Below are positions 23,165 through 34,879 of a stretch of DNA of 64,000 nt, one piece after another. Under the pieces are notes generated by a model. It was given only the letters and a program-made list of their open reading frames with translations, was not told the origin of the DNA and ran no database searches. The stretch is taken from positions 868,001 through 932,000 of the forward strand of contig JACTVC010000012.1 of NCBI GenBank assembly GCA_018417955.1, written 5' to 3'. How positions within the stretch are numbered: position 1 is the first letter of the stretch; every line of letters begins with the position of its first letter. This stretch comes from Laccaria trichodermophora (lineage: Eukaryota; Basidiomycota; Agaricomycetes; Agaricales; Hydnangiaceae). Made by a program: the position numbers and the translations under genes.

Positions 23165-26100
23165 GATATAGTAGTCATGTGATAGCCAGCAAAGATTTTG
23201 GCACTTATCTAGTATTTACACCAGAATAGTGTGGCTACTACAATTGCAAAATAAAGTAAGTATTGCATTTCCACATGAAAAATTGAAGAGAAAGTGAAAA
23301 AAATAATAAAGGAAATTCAATAAAGCTAGAAAATCAGAAAAATAAAATAAAAATAAAGAAGTAATGTTAAAAGTATTGGGGTACAATATACAGGGTCTGT
23401 GGACATTTTCCAATATGGTAATCAACATAAACATAGGCAGAGAAATAAATAAAAATTCACATGATATGTGATAATTTTGATGTACTGTTTACTTGGTCTG
23501 TGCATATATCCAAGTATGGTAATTAACGAAAATATAGCCAGAAAATTAGAAGAAAAACAGAAAAATAATGTACTATTATTGACAATATTGACATACTATG
23601 AACATAGTTTGTGCACATTTTCTGATATAGTAATTGATACAAATATAGCTAGAAAAATATGAAAATGGACCCATTGTTGACAATATTGGGTATATACATG
23701 GCCTGTGCACATTTGCTAATATAGTAATTAATACAAATATAATTAGAAAAATTAAAAGAATCATCTGATGTAAATAGATTTTGGTGCACTGTTTACTTGG
23801 TCTGTGCATATTTCCAAATATAGTAAATAATGAAAATATATCCAGAAAATTAGAGCCAAAAGAGGAAAATAATAGACTATTGTTAGGAATATTGAAATAC
23901 CATATACATGGTTTATGTGCATTTTCTAATATAGTAATTGATACAAATATATTGTAAGAATCAGAAAAGAAAACAGAAAAAAAGAACAGACAGACTATTG
24001 ACTGTTATTGACAATGTGGGTGCATGGTGGACATGACCTGTGCATATTTCGAAATAGGGTAATTTGTGCAAATATAGCCAGAAAATCACAATAAAATAAG
24101 GGTGACATTGAGGAAAATGTAGATGGTAATTAATGGTGGTAATAATGTTGCAGGGCTGATTTTGGAGTCTATTTTGCATTTTCAAATGAGAAATATTACT
24201 ATTTTAAATGAAAATCATTTATAAAATATGGTAAAAATGAGAAAAAATAGGACTTCTTGTTGGGTGCTGTTGTCAAGGTCTAAAATCCATATCTAAAAAA
24301 CAAAATTCAAGTGTTTCTAATAGAGAGATCAGAATTCTGTAGGATTCTAGCCATTTCTGCAGAAATAGGTGGGGCACAGTAAAGTACTGGCAGTCATGAT
24401 GGTGTTCAAGAAAGAAATTTAATATGTCATTATAGTCAACAAACACAAATACATCACATATACATTTACGTGAAACATCAGACTCTGACAATCCTCAGAA
24501 CTCTCCAGTGCTCAGGAACATACCTCTATGGGAGTGAGAAAATATAGCTAGCATTGTAAATGTAACAATCCCCACTCTCTCTAGGTTTCAGAAACATAGG
24601 TTTACTGCAGTGAAGAATATAGCTTGCACATCAGCCAATATTTACCTCTCGTAATTTGCATGAATAATAGACAACAGTAATGATTCAGTAAGTAGGGCTA
24701 GTATATTATAGGCAATTACCACTATAAACTCAATATAAGAGCAGTCAGTAAAAACGTTTATTATCTTATGAAGCAGAATTTAGAGGCTATAACTATATAA
24801 CAAATAGCTGAATACCAATAGATACAGTTGCATGCAATATATAATCTGCTGTTTCTATAATAAAAATACAATATAAAAGTTAAAGGGCAAGTTTAGGACC
24901 AAAATTATCTTTATGATAAATTTTGTACAAAAGTTGAATCCAGAAGATAAAAGTTTGAATGGTCAGAAATTTTTGAAGTTTTTTTTTTGAAACTAGGAAC
25001 CCAGATACTCCATGACACTGGCAGGAAATTTTTTGCCTATGTGACACAGCTAAAACATTTCCGAGCAGTGTGACATGGTCAAAAGATTTTTCAGCAGTGT
25101 GACACAGCTCAAACATTTCTTAGCAGTGTGACATAGCTAAAACATTTCCGACCAGTCTGAAACACTTCAAATATTTCCTACCACTCTAACATGCTTCAAA
25201 CATTTCTGACCAGTCTGAAACACTTCAAATATTTCCTACCACTCTAACATGCTTCAAACATTTCTGACCAGTCTGAAACACTTCAAATATTTCCTACCAC
25301 TTTAACATGCTTCAAACATTTCTGACCACTTTCAGATGGCTAGGATATTTTTCAATGCAATATATCGACCCAAATATTTCTGGTCACAATATTGAAGGTC
25401 AAACATTTTTGCCTAATGCAATAATATATTTTCCTCCAGAGGCAAAAAAATAAATGGCCAAGGAACCTATTAGCCTGGATATATACCTATATGTTTCAAG
25501 GCTAATAGCTTGTTCAAGGTGGGTGACTGAAGTGGATTGGGGGTCAAAACCACTCATTTAAAATTCCTTGAATTTGAGTAACACAATCACTCCCTACACA
25601 GGTTTGAGTGACCATGTCACTCAATTGAAGTGCTTTTACTTCCCACAGCGACCTTCTATACACCATTCAAATTTTTTCCAATTTTTTCACTATTTTCCAG
25701 CTATTTTTGGATATATTATCATATTTGGAACTAGACTCTGGACCCTGACAACATTACTCAATGTTATCACTAGCAATATGCACCATGCCCCATTTTTTCT
25801 GATTTTTTGGCCATTTTTTAGCTATTTTGGCTATGTTACCACACTTGAAAATAGACCATATATGTTACCCAACATTATCACCAGCTATGAGGAGCATCCC
25901 CCATTTTTTTCTGATTTTTTAGCTATTTTCTGACTATTTTTGGTGATATTACCATATTTGGGAATGCACCCTGTACCCACAAAAAAGCAGGACAATTATT
26001 TAATACAGCACTGGAATGTAGTTGCAAGGTCTGATAGGACCAACACTATCCTCCTGCTATACACACACACTTCTTTTTATGAATAGTGTAATCAAAAATA

Positions 26101-26428
26101 TGTTTGAGCAATGTTTGAGTCATTTTACTTGTTCATGCACCTCATCTTAGTTTGCTTGTTAATCAAATTGTTTGGATTATTGGAATGGAATCACAACAGA
26201 GATGGAGGATTGAGCTGGGTGAAGGGGTATTGAGAGGTGAGTATTCCAAGGGGGTAGTGGAATGTGGATCCCACACCAAGGGTAGGAGGGGGGGTGTCCA
26301 GCCAAAGGCAAAAAAAAAGTGACCCCCCCATGAATTTTCAATTTTTGAAAGGCAACGACATTCCATAGCTGATGATGCATCCGAAACTGATGCAGATGGT
26401 CCAACCCAAGAGTACTACCATCTATGAC

Positions 26429-26747
26429 TGTGAAGTGTTCACTCTGAACTTCTCGCATAGCTGAAGCCAAGAGGGAAGGAGGAGGCAAGAATGGGTGGAT
26501 CTGGGATCAACACCCATAAGTGAGCAATGAGCAGTTACAAGATACTTAGCTGGCCCAACATGATTATGCATACTGTAGGAAGTACAGATATACAAAGCAC
26601 TACATATAGTGCAAGAGGATGGCAAGACTGCTGACAAGATGGTGGTTCAAGACAAAAGATCAATATATTATGTAAGATATCCAAATCTAGCTATATACCA
26701 CTGTTTGACTATGGCCTCTGGGCATTCCCTTCCAATCCTATATCACA
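26429..26747 (-). mobile_element. Solo LTR
   Basis: This is a reverse-orientation copy of the 319-bp LTR, beginning TGTGAAGTGTTCACTC and ending CCTATATCACA on the + strand. The flanking 5-bp duplication is ATGAC (26424-26428 and 26748-26752). It has several substitutions against the paired LTRs at 15353 and 19550, so it derives from an older insertion reduced by LTR-LTR recombination. Confidence 0.85.
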
Positions 26748-28150
26748 ATGACACACCCTACACTTTCCACCCCACACCACCACAGGCCAAGCACCTCTTG
26801 CTTCTCTGAATCAGTTACACCACTTAAATGCTTCAGATTCTTACTCACTGCATATGAAAGAGTTGCTTTTGAGGATTCATCACATGAACCTTAATGATGT
26901 ATGCAAAGAAATTCCCTCTCAGTCCAAGGGGGTCCAAGGATTAAAAAAAAGTAGCCAGGGTTGATTTGTTTTGTAGGGCTCTGTGTGCTTGACCTACCTA
27001 CCTACATAATCAGGCACATGCCTATATATGGCAATATGACATCATCATTATGATTGCTTTGATCCTCTATTAGGCTCTAAGGTGTCACATACCCAATTTC
27101 ATGGAGCTATTTCCAATGCAACACATTGTAGGTAGTACTAAAAAATAAGTGAGTGTAGTGATTGGCTTATAAAATACTGATACTCACCCATTGAGTCTCA
27201 CATCCAACCCTTTTACACTTTACCAAGCCATTGCATTGTGAGTGCAAAACCACACCACACAGGCATCCATTTAGAGCATCTGATGTGTTAAGTTGATTTG
27301 AGTATTTAAATCAGGTCACACAGCATACCCATTGGTGTCAAGAACTGGTCTGTAACTGTTTTGTCAGTAAATTGTGATCAATCAAAACATTAGACAATAA
27401 TTGATGAAGATTAGACTGTGAAAAATAATTTTGAGGCCAGAAATTGGGCTGAACATAATTCAATATAATATCCAGTCAAGATAAGTACTGTTCTATGATA
27501 TTTTACATGTAGGAATACTGTAAATCACCCCGGAAAACCAATTTAGGACACTCACATAAAGGGTTCCAAAATTTGTTTTTTGGCCTGTGACCTACCTACC
27601 TACCCAACCCCTGGTCCAGCAATCAGATCCCAGAACCCCCTTGTCTCAGTCTGTACATTGTGCCTACTTACCCACATCTGTCTTTGAACAAGTACTAATA
27701 TCATGCTAGTGCAGGTCTGTTATATGCATCTTCAGTGGACCTGACTTCAATTAGGCTTAGTTTATGGGCAACCAGCTGTGTGTAGTTTACTTGTCACTAA
27801 TATAAGTAAATCTTCAAAAAAAACATGAGTGTGGGAAAAACATACTCTATTAGGAAGGTAGGTGGTGGGGTGTCAAGTGGAACTCCAAAAAAAAAAAAAA
27901 TGAGTGTTGGTCTCTTTTCCACATTTTTCCACCCCCTTGGAGCATTTACATTCCATCACTCTGGTGTGCCACTTTCAAGTTTTGCCTGCTTACACTTGAG
28001 ACAGGGTCCAAAAAATATCCAGGGCAAATTAGGACATATGAACCTCCATAATTGTTGCCATTTGTAAAATAAGGAAGCTGGTGTGCATCCCAAAAACACC
28101 AATTGCCAAAATTACAAAATGAAAATGTCAAGCACATTCAATTTACCTAT

Positions 28151-28248
28151 TTACAGCGCTTTTCACATCTATGTGGAATTGCATTTGCGAAAATTCTGCA
28201 GCTTTGGTTATGTTGACGCATGACATCATGATGCCGGTGCTTCAGCAA
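28151..28248. repeat. ~98-bp inverted repeat, left copy
   Basis: TTACAGCGCTTTTCACATCT through GGTGCTTCAGCAA is found inverted at 34601-34699 with about ten substitutions. The pair brackets element C and both metallophosphoesterase fragments. Confidence 0.75.
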
Positions 28249-28435
28249 CACATTGCGCAAGTTTGTCAACAAGCTAATTATAACCTTTGGCATTGTTATA
28301 CCCACTCATTTGAAAGCCTTCACTCGGATGTTCCATTGTAAGTACGTAAATAGTCAAGACGACATCTCCTGCTCCCTCTCTTCCAACTCGCGTCGCTGGT
28401 TCAAGCCAGCTTTATTCAAAATCAGGAGAACCTGC

Positions 28436-28539
28436 TTAGCGAATCATGGATGCAGGTATGTCAGTGGTGTACAAGAACGCATCGGCAAAGGGCAATGCTG
28501 TGAGTTGGTCGTTCTTGGTGAAGGGGCCAGCATAGATGT
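28436..28539 (-). pseudogene. Metallophosphoesterase (YHR202W-like) last exon, 3' fragment
   Basis: On the minus strand this reads (N)IYAGPFTKNDQLTALPFADAF and continues to TAA at 28436-28438. The AGPFTKNDQLT stretch is typical of the C-terminal region of fungal secreted 5'-nucleotidase-like calcineurin-fold phosphoesterases (yeast YHR202W type), recalled and not searched. Element C splits the exon here; the upstream half is at 33789-33880. No catalytic phosphoesterase motif is present in the window. Confidence 0.6.
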
Positions 28540-30822
28540 CACTTCAGTCACCCACCTTGACCAAGCTATTAGCCTTGTAAAATGTAAGAATGTATCCAGG
28601 CTAATAGGTTGTGCCAGCCATTTATTTTTTTGCCTTTGGGTAAAAATATAATATTGGATTGGGTAGAAAATGTTTGATCTTTAATATTGTGACCAGAAAT
28701 GTTTGGGTTGATATTTTGTATTGAAAAATATCCTAGCCATCTGAAAGTGGTCAGAAATGTTTGAAGCATGTTAGAGTGGTAGGAAATATTTGAAGTGTTT
28801 CAGACTGGTCAGAAATGTTTTAGCCATGTCACACTGCTGAAAAATGTTTTGGTCATGTCACACTGCTAAGAAATGTTTGAGCCATGTCACACTGCTGAAA
28901 AATGTTTTGACCATGTCACACTGCTTGGAAATGTTTTAGCCATGTCACACAGGCAAAAAATTTCCTGCCAGTGTCATGGAGTATCTGGGTTCCTAGTTTC
29001 AAAAAAAAAACTTCAAAAAATTTTGACCATTCAAACTTTTATCTTCTGGATTCAACTTTTCTACAAATTTATCATAAATATAATTTTGGTCCTAAACTTG
29101 CCCTTTAACTTTTATATTATATTTTTATTATAGAAACAGCAGATTATATATTGCATGCAACTGTATCTATTGGTATTCAGCTATTTGTTATATAGTTATA
29201 GCCTCTAAATTCTGCTTCATCAGATAATAAAGGTTTTTACTGACTGCTCTTATATTGAGTTTATATTGGTAATTGCCTACAATAGATTAGCCTTACTAAC
29301 TGAATCATTACTGTTGTCTATTATTCATGCAAATTACCAGAGGTAAATATTGGCTGATGTGCAAGCCATATTCTTCACTGCAGTAAACCTATGTTTCTGA
29401 AAACTAGAGAGAGTTCTGGGGATTGTTACATTTACTATGCTAGCTATATTTTCTCACTCCCATAGAGGTATGTTCCTGAGCACTGGAGAGTTCTGAGGAT
29501 TGTCAGAGTCTGATGTTTCACATAAATGTATAGGTGATGTATTTGTATTTGTTGACTATAATAATATATTAAATTTAACACCATCATGACTGCCAGTACT
29601 TTGTTGTGCCCCACTTATTTCTGCAGAAATGGCTAGAATCCTCCAGAATTCTGATCTCTCTATTAGAAATACTTGAATTTTGTTTTTTAGCTTTGTATTT
29701 TAGACCTTGACAACAAGAAGTCCTATTTTTTTCTCATTTTTACCATATTTTATAAATGATTTTCATGTAAAATAGTAACATTTCTCATTCAAAAATGCAA
29801 AATGTACTCTGAAATCAGCTCTGCAATATTATGACCACCAGTAATTACCATCTACATTTTCCCCAATGCTACTCTCATTTTATTGCAATTTTCTGGCTAT
29901 ATTTGCACAAATTACCCTATTTGGAAAGATGCACAGGTCATGTCCACCATGCACCCACATTGTCAATAACAGTCAATGGTATGTCTGTCCTTTTTTTCTC
30001 TTTTCTTTTCTGATTCTTACAGTATATTTGTATCAATTACTATATTAGAAAATGCACATAAACTATGTATATGGTACCTCAATATTCCTGACAATAGTCT
30101 ATTATTTTCCTCTTTGGCTCTAATTGGATATATTTTCATTATTTACTTTATTTGGGAATATGCACAGACCAAGTAAACAGTGCACCAAGATCTATTTACA
30201 TCACATGATGTCTTTTTCCTTTTTCCTTTTTTCTAATTATATTTGTATTAATTACTATATTAGAAAATGTGCACAAAATATGTTCATAGTATGTCAATAT
30301 TGTCAATAATATTACATTATTTTTCTGTTTTTCTTCTAATTTTCTGGCTATATTTTCGTTAATTACCATACTTGGAAATATGCACAGGCCAAGTAAACAG
30401 TACATCAAAATTATCACTTATCATTTGAATTTTTATTTTATTTTTCTGCCTATATTTCTGTTGATTATCATATTCGAAAATATTCAGACCCTGTATTTTG
30501 TACTCCAGTATTTTTAACATTACTTTATTATTTTTATTTTATTTTTCTGAATTTCCAGCTTTATTCAATTTCCTCTATTATTTTTTCTCTTTCTCTTCAA
30601 TTTTTCATGTGGAAATGCAATACTTACTTTATTTTGGAATTGTAGTAGCCACACTATGCTGGTGTAAATACTAGATAAGTGGCTATTATGTGACTGTATC
30701 ACATGATACATCATATAATATGTCACATGATCCCATCACATGATACATCACATGACATTGTCACATGATCCCATCACATGATGACTATATCACATGATTG
30801 ATCACATGTCATATCATATGAC
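28540..30822 (+). repeat. Left inverted arm of element C
   Basis: It has the same order of blocks as element A's arm: tip, 29-bp array (28820-28960), mid-arm DNA, ~115-bp AT-rich repeats (about 29880-30500), then a TCACATGA-rich block (30690-30822). Confidence 0.85.
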
Positions 30823-31505
30823 TGTCTTAGTTTGAACCACCAACCTGCTGACAAGCTGTAATCTTTTATTTAGTGTAAACTGAATGACTCTGATAAACTC
30901 AAATTACTTGCTAAACTTCTGTGTCACAAGACTCAGTCTATCAGGGCAGGTCTTATCAGATCTGCACCATTATCTCTTCCTGCACCTGTATCCAACCTGT
31001 CATGGATTTCCAGGGTAGCTTTGAATATCTGGAGCAATCTCAAATCTTACTAAAATACACCCACATCTAGTCTCTAACCCTCATCCTTCCTCTCTTTGGA
31101 CTGAGCTGTGACCAAGATCACAGCTGGGTCTTCTTTCCATTGTTATTCCAGGTTGCTATACAACTTTCATTGACAGCTTCTACATTTAATGCACATATAA
31201 TCCATTAGACAACCCAAATTTGAAATACTACTAGAATAAAATTAGAAAGAAATTGGGTGTTGATGATGGGGTAATGTTTACATGGTCTGTGCACAGTTTC
31301 CAATATGGTAATGACTGAAATTACAGCCAAAAAGTCACTGAAATGGTCATTAATAATGTTAATGTATTGTTTACTTTGTCTGTGCACATTTCCAAATATG
31401 GTAATTAGTGAAAATATGGCCAGAAAATTGATGTCTGACTGTGGCTGATATGGTTTCATCTGATAGGCATATGATAAATGTTCGTATTGTATATCACATG
31501 ATACA
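30823..31505. other. Central spacer of element C
   Basis: This unpaired spacer is related to the spacers of A and B. No gene is recognised. Confidence 0.6.
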
Positions 31506-33788
31506 GTCATATGATATGACATGTGATCAATCATGTGATATAGTCATCATGTGATGGGATCATGTGACAATGTCATGTGATGTATCATGTGATGGGATCA
31601 TGTGACATATTATATGATGTATCATGTGATACAGTCACATAATAGCCACTTATCTAGTATTTACACCAGCATAGTGTGGCTACTACAATTCCAAAATAAA
31701 GTAAGTATTGCATTTCCACATGAAAAATTGAAGAGAAAGAGAAAAAATAATAGAGGAAATTGAATAAAGCTGGAAATTCAGAAAAATAAAATAAAAATAA
31801 TAAAGTAATGTTAAAAATACTGGAGTACAAAATACAGGGTCTGAATATTTTCGAATATGATAATCAACAGAAATATAGGCAGAAAAATAAAATAAAAATT
31901 CAAATGATAAGTGATAATTTTGATGTACTGTTTACTTGGCCTGTGCATATTTCCAAGTATGGTAATTAACGAAAATATAGCCAGAAAATTAGAAGAAAAA
32001 CAGAAAAATAATGTAATATTATTGACAATATTGACATACTATGAACATATTTTGTGCACATTTTCTAATATAGTAATTAATACAAATATAATTAGAAAAA
32101 AGGAAAAAGGAAAAAGACATCATGTGATGTAAATAGATCTTGGTGCACTGTTTACTTGGTCTGTGCATATTCCCAAATAAAGTAAATAATGAAAATATAT
32201 CCAATTAGAGCCAAAGAGGAAAATAATAGACTATTGTCAGGAATATTGAGGTACCATATACATAGTTTATGTGCATTTTCTAATATAGTAATTGATACAA
32301 ATATACTGTAAGAATCAGAAAAGAAAAGAGAAAAAAAGGACAGACATACCATTGACTGTTATTGACAATGTGGGTGCATGGTGGACATGACCTGTGCATC
32401 TTTCCAAATAGGGTAATTTGTGCAAATATAGCCAGAAAATTGCAATAAAATGAGAGTAGCATTGGGGAAAATGTAGATGGTAATTACTGGTGGTCATAAT
32501 ATTGCAGAGCTGATTTCAGAGTACATTTTGCATTTTTGAATGAGAAATGTTACTATTTTACATGAAAATCATTTATAAAATATGGTAAAAATGAGAAAAA
32601 AATAGGACTTCTTGTTGTCAAGGTCTAAAATACAAAGCTAAAAAACAAAATTCAAGTATTTCTAATAGAGAGATCAGAATTCTGGAGGATTCTAGCCATT
32701 TCTGCAGAAATAAGTGGGGCACAACAAAGTACTGGCAGTCATGATGGTGTTAAATTTAATATATTATTATAGTCAACAAATACAAATACATCACCTATAC
32801 ATTTATGTGAAACATCAGACTCTGACAATCCTCAGAACTCTCCAGTGCTCAGGAACATACCTCTATGGGAGTGAGAAAATATAGCTAGCATAGTAAATGT
32901 AACAATCCCCAGAACTCTCTCTAGTTTTCAGAAACATAGGTTTACTGCAGTGAAGAATATGGCTTGCACATCAGCCAATATTTACCTCTGGTAATTTGCA
33001 TGAATAATAGACAACAGTAATGATTCAGTTAGTAAGGCTAATCTATTGTAGGCAATTACCAATATAAACTCAATATAAGAGCAGTCAGTAAAAACCTTTA
33101 TTATCTGATGAAGCAGAATTTAGAGGCTATAACTATATAACAAATAGCTGAATACCAATAGATACAGTTGCATGCAATATATAATCTGCTGTTTCTATAA
33201 TAAAAATATAATATAAAAGTTAAAGGGCAAGTTTAGGACCAAAATTATATTTATGATAAATTTGTAGAAAAGTTGAATCCAGAAGATAAAAGTTTGAATG
33301 GTCAAAATTTTTTGAAGTTTTTTTTTTGAAACTAGGAACCCAGATACTCCATGACACTGGCAGGAAATTTTTTGCCTGTGTGACATGGCTAAAACATTTC
33401 CAAGCAGTGTGACATGGTCAAAACATTTTTCAGCAGTGTGACATGGCTCAAACATTTCTTAGCAGTGTGACATGACCAAAACATTTTTCAGCAGTGTGAC
33501 ATGGCTAAAACATTTCTGACCAGTCTGAAACACTTCAAATATTTCCTACCACTCTAACATGCTTCAAACATTTCTGACCACTTTCAGATGGCTAGGATAT
33601 TTTTCAATACAAAATATCAACCCAAACATTTCTGGTCACAATATTAAAGATCAAACATTTTCTACCCAATCCAATATTATATTTTTACCCAAAGGCAAAA
33701 AAATAAATGGCTGGCACAACCTATTAGCCTGGATACATTCTTACATTTTACAAGGCTAATAGCTTGGTCAAGGTGGGTGACTGAAGTG
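31506..33788 (-). repeat. Right inverted arm of element C
   Basis: This is the reverse complement of 28540-30822 and the same length. Confidence 0.85.
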
Positions 33789-33880
33789 TAGATGTTGAAG
33801 CTTTGGGAACCAAAGTTGGTGACCATCATGTTGGAGATGGAGGTGCGGGTGTTGTTGATGGCCAGTGCGATTGGGACGGC
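33789..33880 (-). pseudogene. Metallophosphoesterase (YHR202W-like) last exon, 5' fragment
   Basis: On the minus strand a TTTTCCTAACCAG acceptor is followed by the frame AVPIALAINNTRTSISNMMV, continuing to FGSQSFNIY at the insertion point. Joining this to 28436-28532 across one copy of TAGATGT gives an uninterrupted frame of about 62 codons to the stop. Upstream exons are not recognised between 33881 and 34880, so the gene is probably a remnant even apart from the insertion. Confidence 0.6.
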
Positions 33881-34600
33881 CTGGTTAGGAAAAGGTCAAA
33901 TGGGCAGACATGCCAAGGTGCTAACAATGCTTATTCTCAATGAACAATGAAAGCAAGGAGTTGATCTGCCAATATCTTGTTAGCAAACTGTCCTTCAGCA
34001 TGCTCAATGAAAAGAGACATACTGTATGATTATGACCAAGTCTTCGCGTCACACATCACAAAGGGGTTTGAATGAAGGGAAGTGAGCATGACGTCACACA
34101 TCACTGCAGGTTTTGAAGTTGTTTTCTCTTGCATCTAAAATACCAATTTTTTCGAGCCTGCGGCACTCCTAGCAGTGTAGACAGCACTAGGAATCCTTGA
34201 ACTAATTTCTAAGGAGACCTATCCCACCATTGAAGATTTGACTGCAAGGACAGCCTATTCTTGATTTTCTGAAGTACAGATGAAGAGATTGTACTCTTCG
34301 TCATGCCTCACATCAGATGTTGAAGTGACGAAGAGTTGATCGAAATAGGTCACGCCCTAAACGGCTTGAAGAGTTGGTTGTAATCGTACAGTACTGGCTC
34401 ATGAAATCATGGGGTCACACCGTTTCAAACTGGAAAGACAAATCAAATTTCTTTGACAATTTTTTGAGGCCAGTGTCAATGGATTTGCCACTGGACGTGT
34501 CAAAACTGAACTGAGTGTGGTACTATACAGATTGGCTCTAATGAGGGGAACATCAAGGTGATGCTCTAATGTCCAAGTTGAACGTCAAAGGCGAGCAGCA

Positions 34601-34699
34601 TTGCCGAAGTGCCGGCATCGTGATGTCATGCGTCAACATAACCAAAGCTGCAGAATTTTCACAAATGCAATTCTGCATAGATGTGAAAAGCACTGTAAA
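34601..34699. repeat. ~98-bp inverted repeat, right copy
   Basis: This is the reverse-complement partner of 28151-28248. Confidence 0.75.
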
Positions 34700-34879
34700 C
34701 AATTTCTTTGTGAAATAGTCTTGGTAGCCATGGCAACACCACTCAGCTGAAGAATGTGTTGAAGAATAAAATAATGGAAATGACCACTCAATGTGCATTG
34801 TTCATCAGTTTGAAATTTTGATAATCAATATTTTTGAGATGCACAGCAGCTTTATTATTCAACAAGTGTCAGCAATTAT

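Larger units (their letters stand above)
14197..25534. mobile_element. Foldback element B (11.3 kb, with nested insertions)
   Basis: The left tip CACTTCAGTCACCCACC lies at 14197 and its reverse complement ends at 25534. The flanking duplication is GATTGGGG (14189-14196 and 25535-25542). The left arm is 14197-15085 plus 20092 to about 21560; the right arm is about 23165-25534. A 5-kb insertion splits the left arm. Without it the element would be about 6.3 kb. Arm-to-arm divergence is greater than in A or C, so B looks older. No transposase is seen. Confidence 0.85.
25543..28435. other. Gene-free stretch between elements B and C
   Basis: No gene is recognised. The first 400 bp are AT-rich with a repeated TTTTTTCTGATTTTTTGGCCA-like word. 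A solo LTR lies at 26429-26747. Short homopolymer A-tracts occur at 26306, 26941 and 27885. The remainder appears unique within the window. Confidence 0.5.
28540..33788. mobile_element. Foldback element C (5.2 kb)
   Basis: The left tip CACTTCAGTCACCCACC is at 28540 and its reverse complement ends at 33788. The direct duplication is TAGATGT (28533-28539 and 33789-33795). The arms 28540 to about 30822 and about 31506 to 33788 are each 2.28 kb and appear near-perfect inverted copies: several frames of 60-86 codons recur identically in both. The spacer is about 680 bp. It differs from A by many substitutions and by arm length, so each element's two arms are more alike than arms of different elements. 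No transposase is seen. Confidence 0.9.

Noticed and set aside
14197..25534. Interpreting element B as two separate foldback elements
   Set aside because: There is only one left and one right tip, with a matching GATTGGGG on both outer sides, and the split left arm joins seamlessly across the nested insertion.
25568..25933. 121-codon frame with repeated PFF/FFSDFLAIF segments
   Set aside because: It translates T-rich repeated words like TTTTTTCTGATTTTTTGGCC; similar chance frames occur throughout the AT-rich elements.
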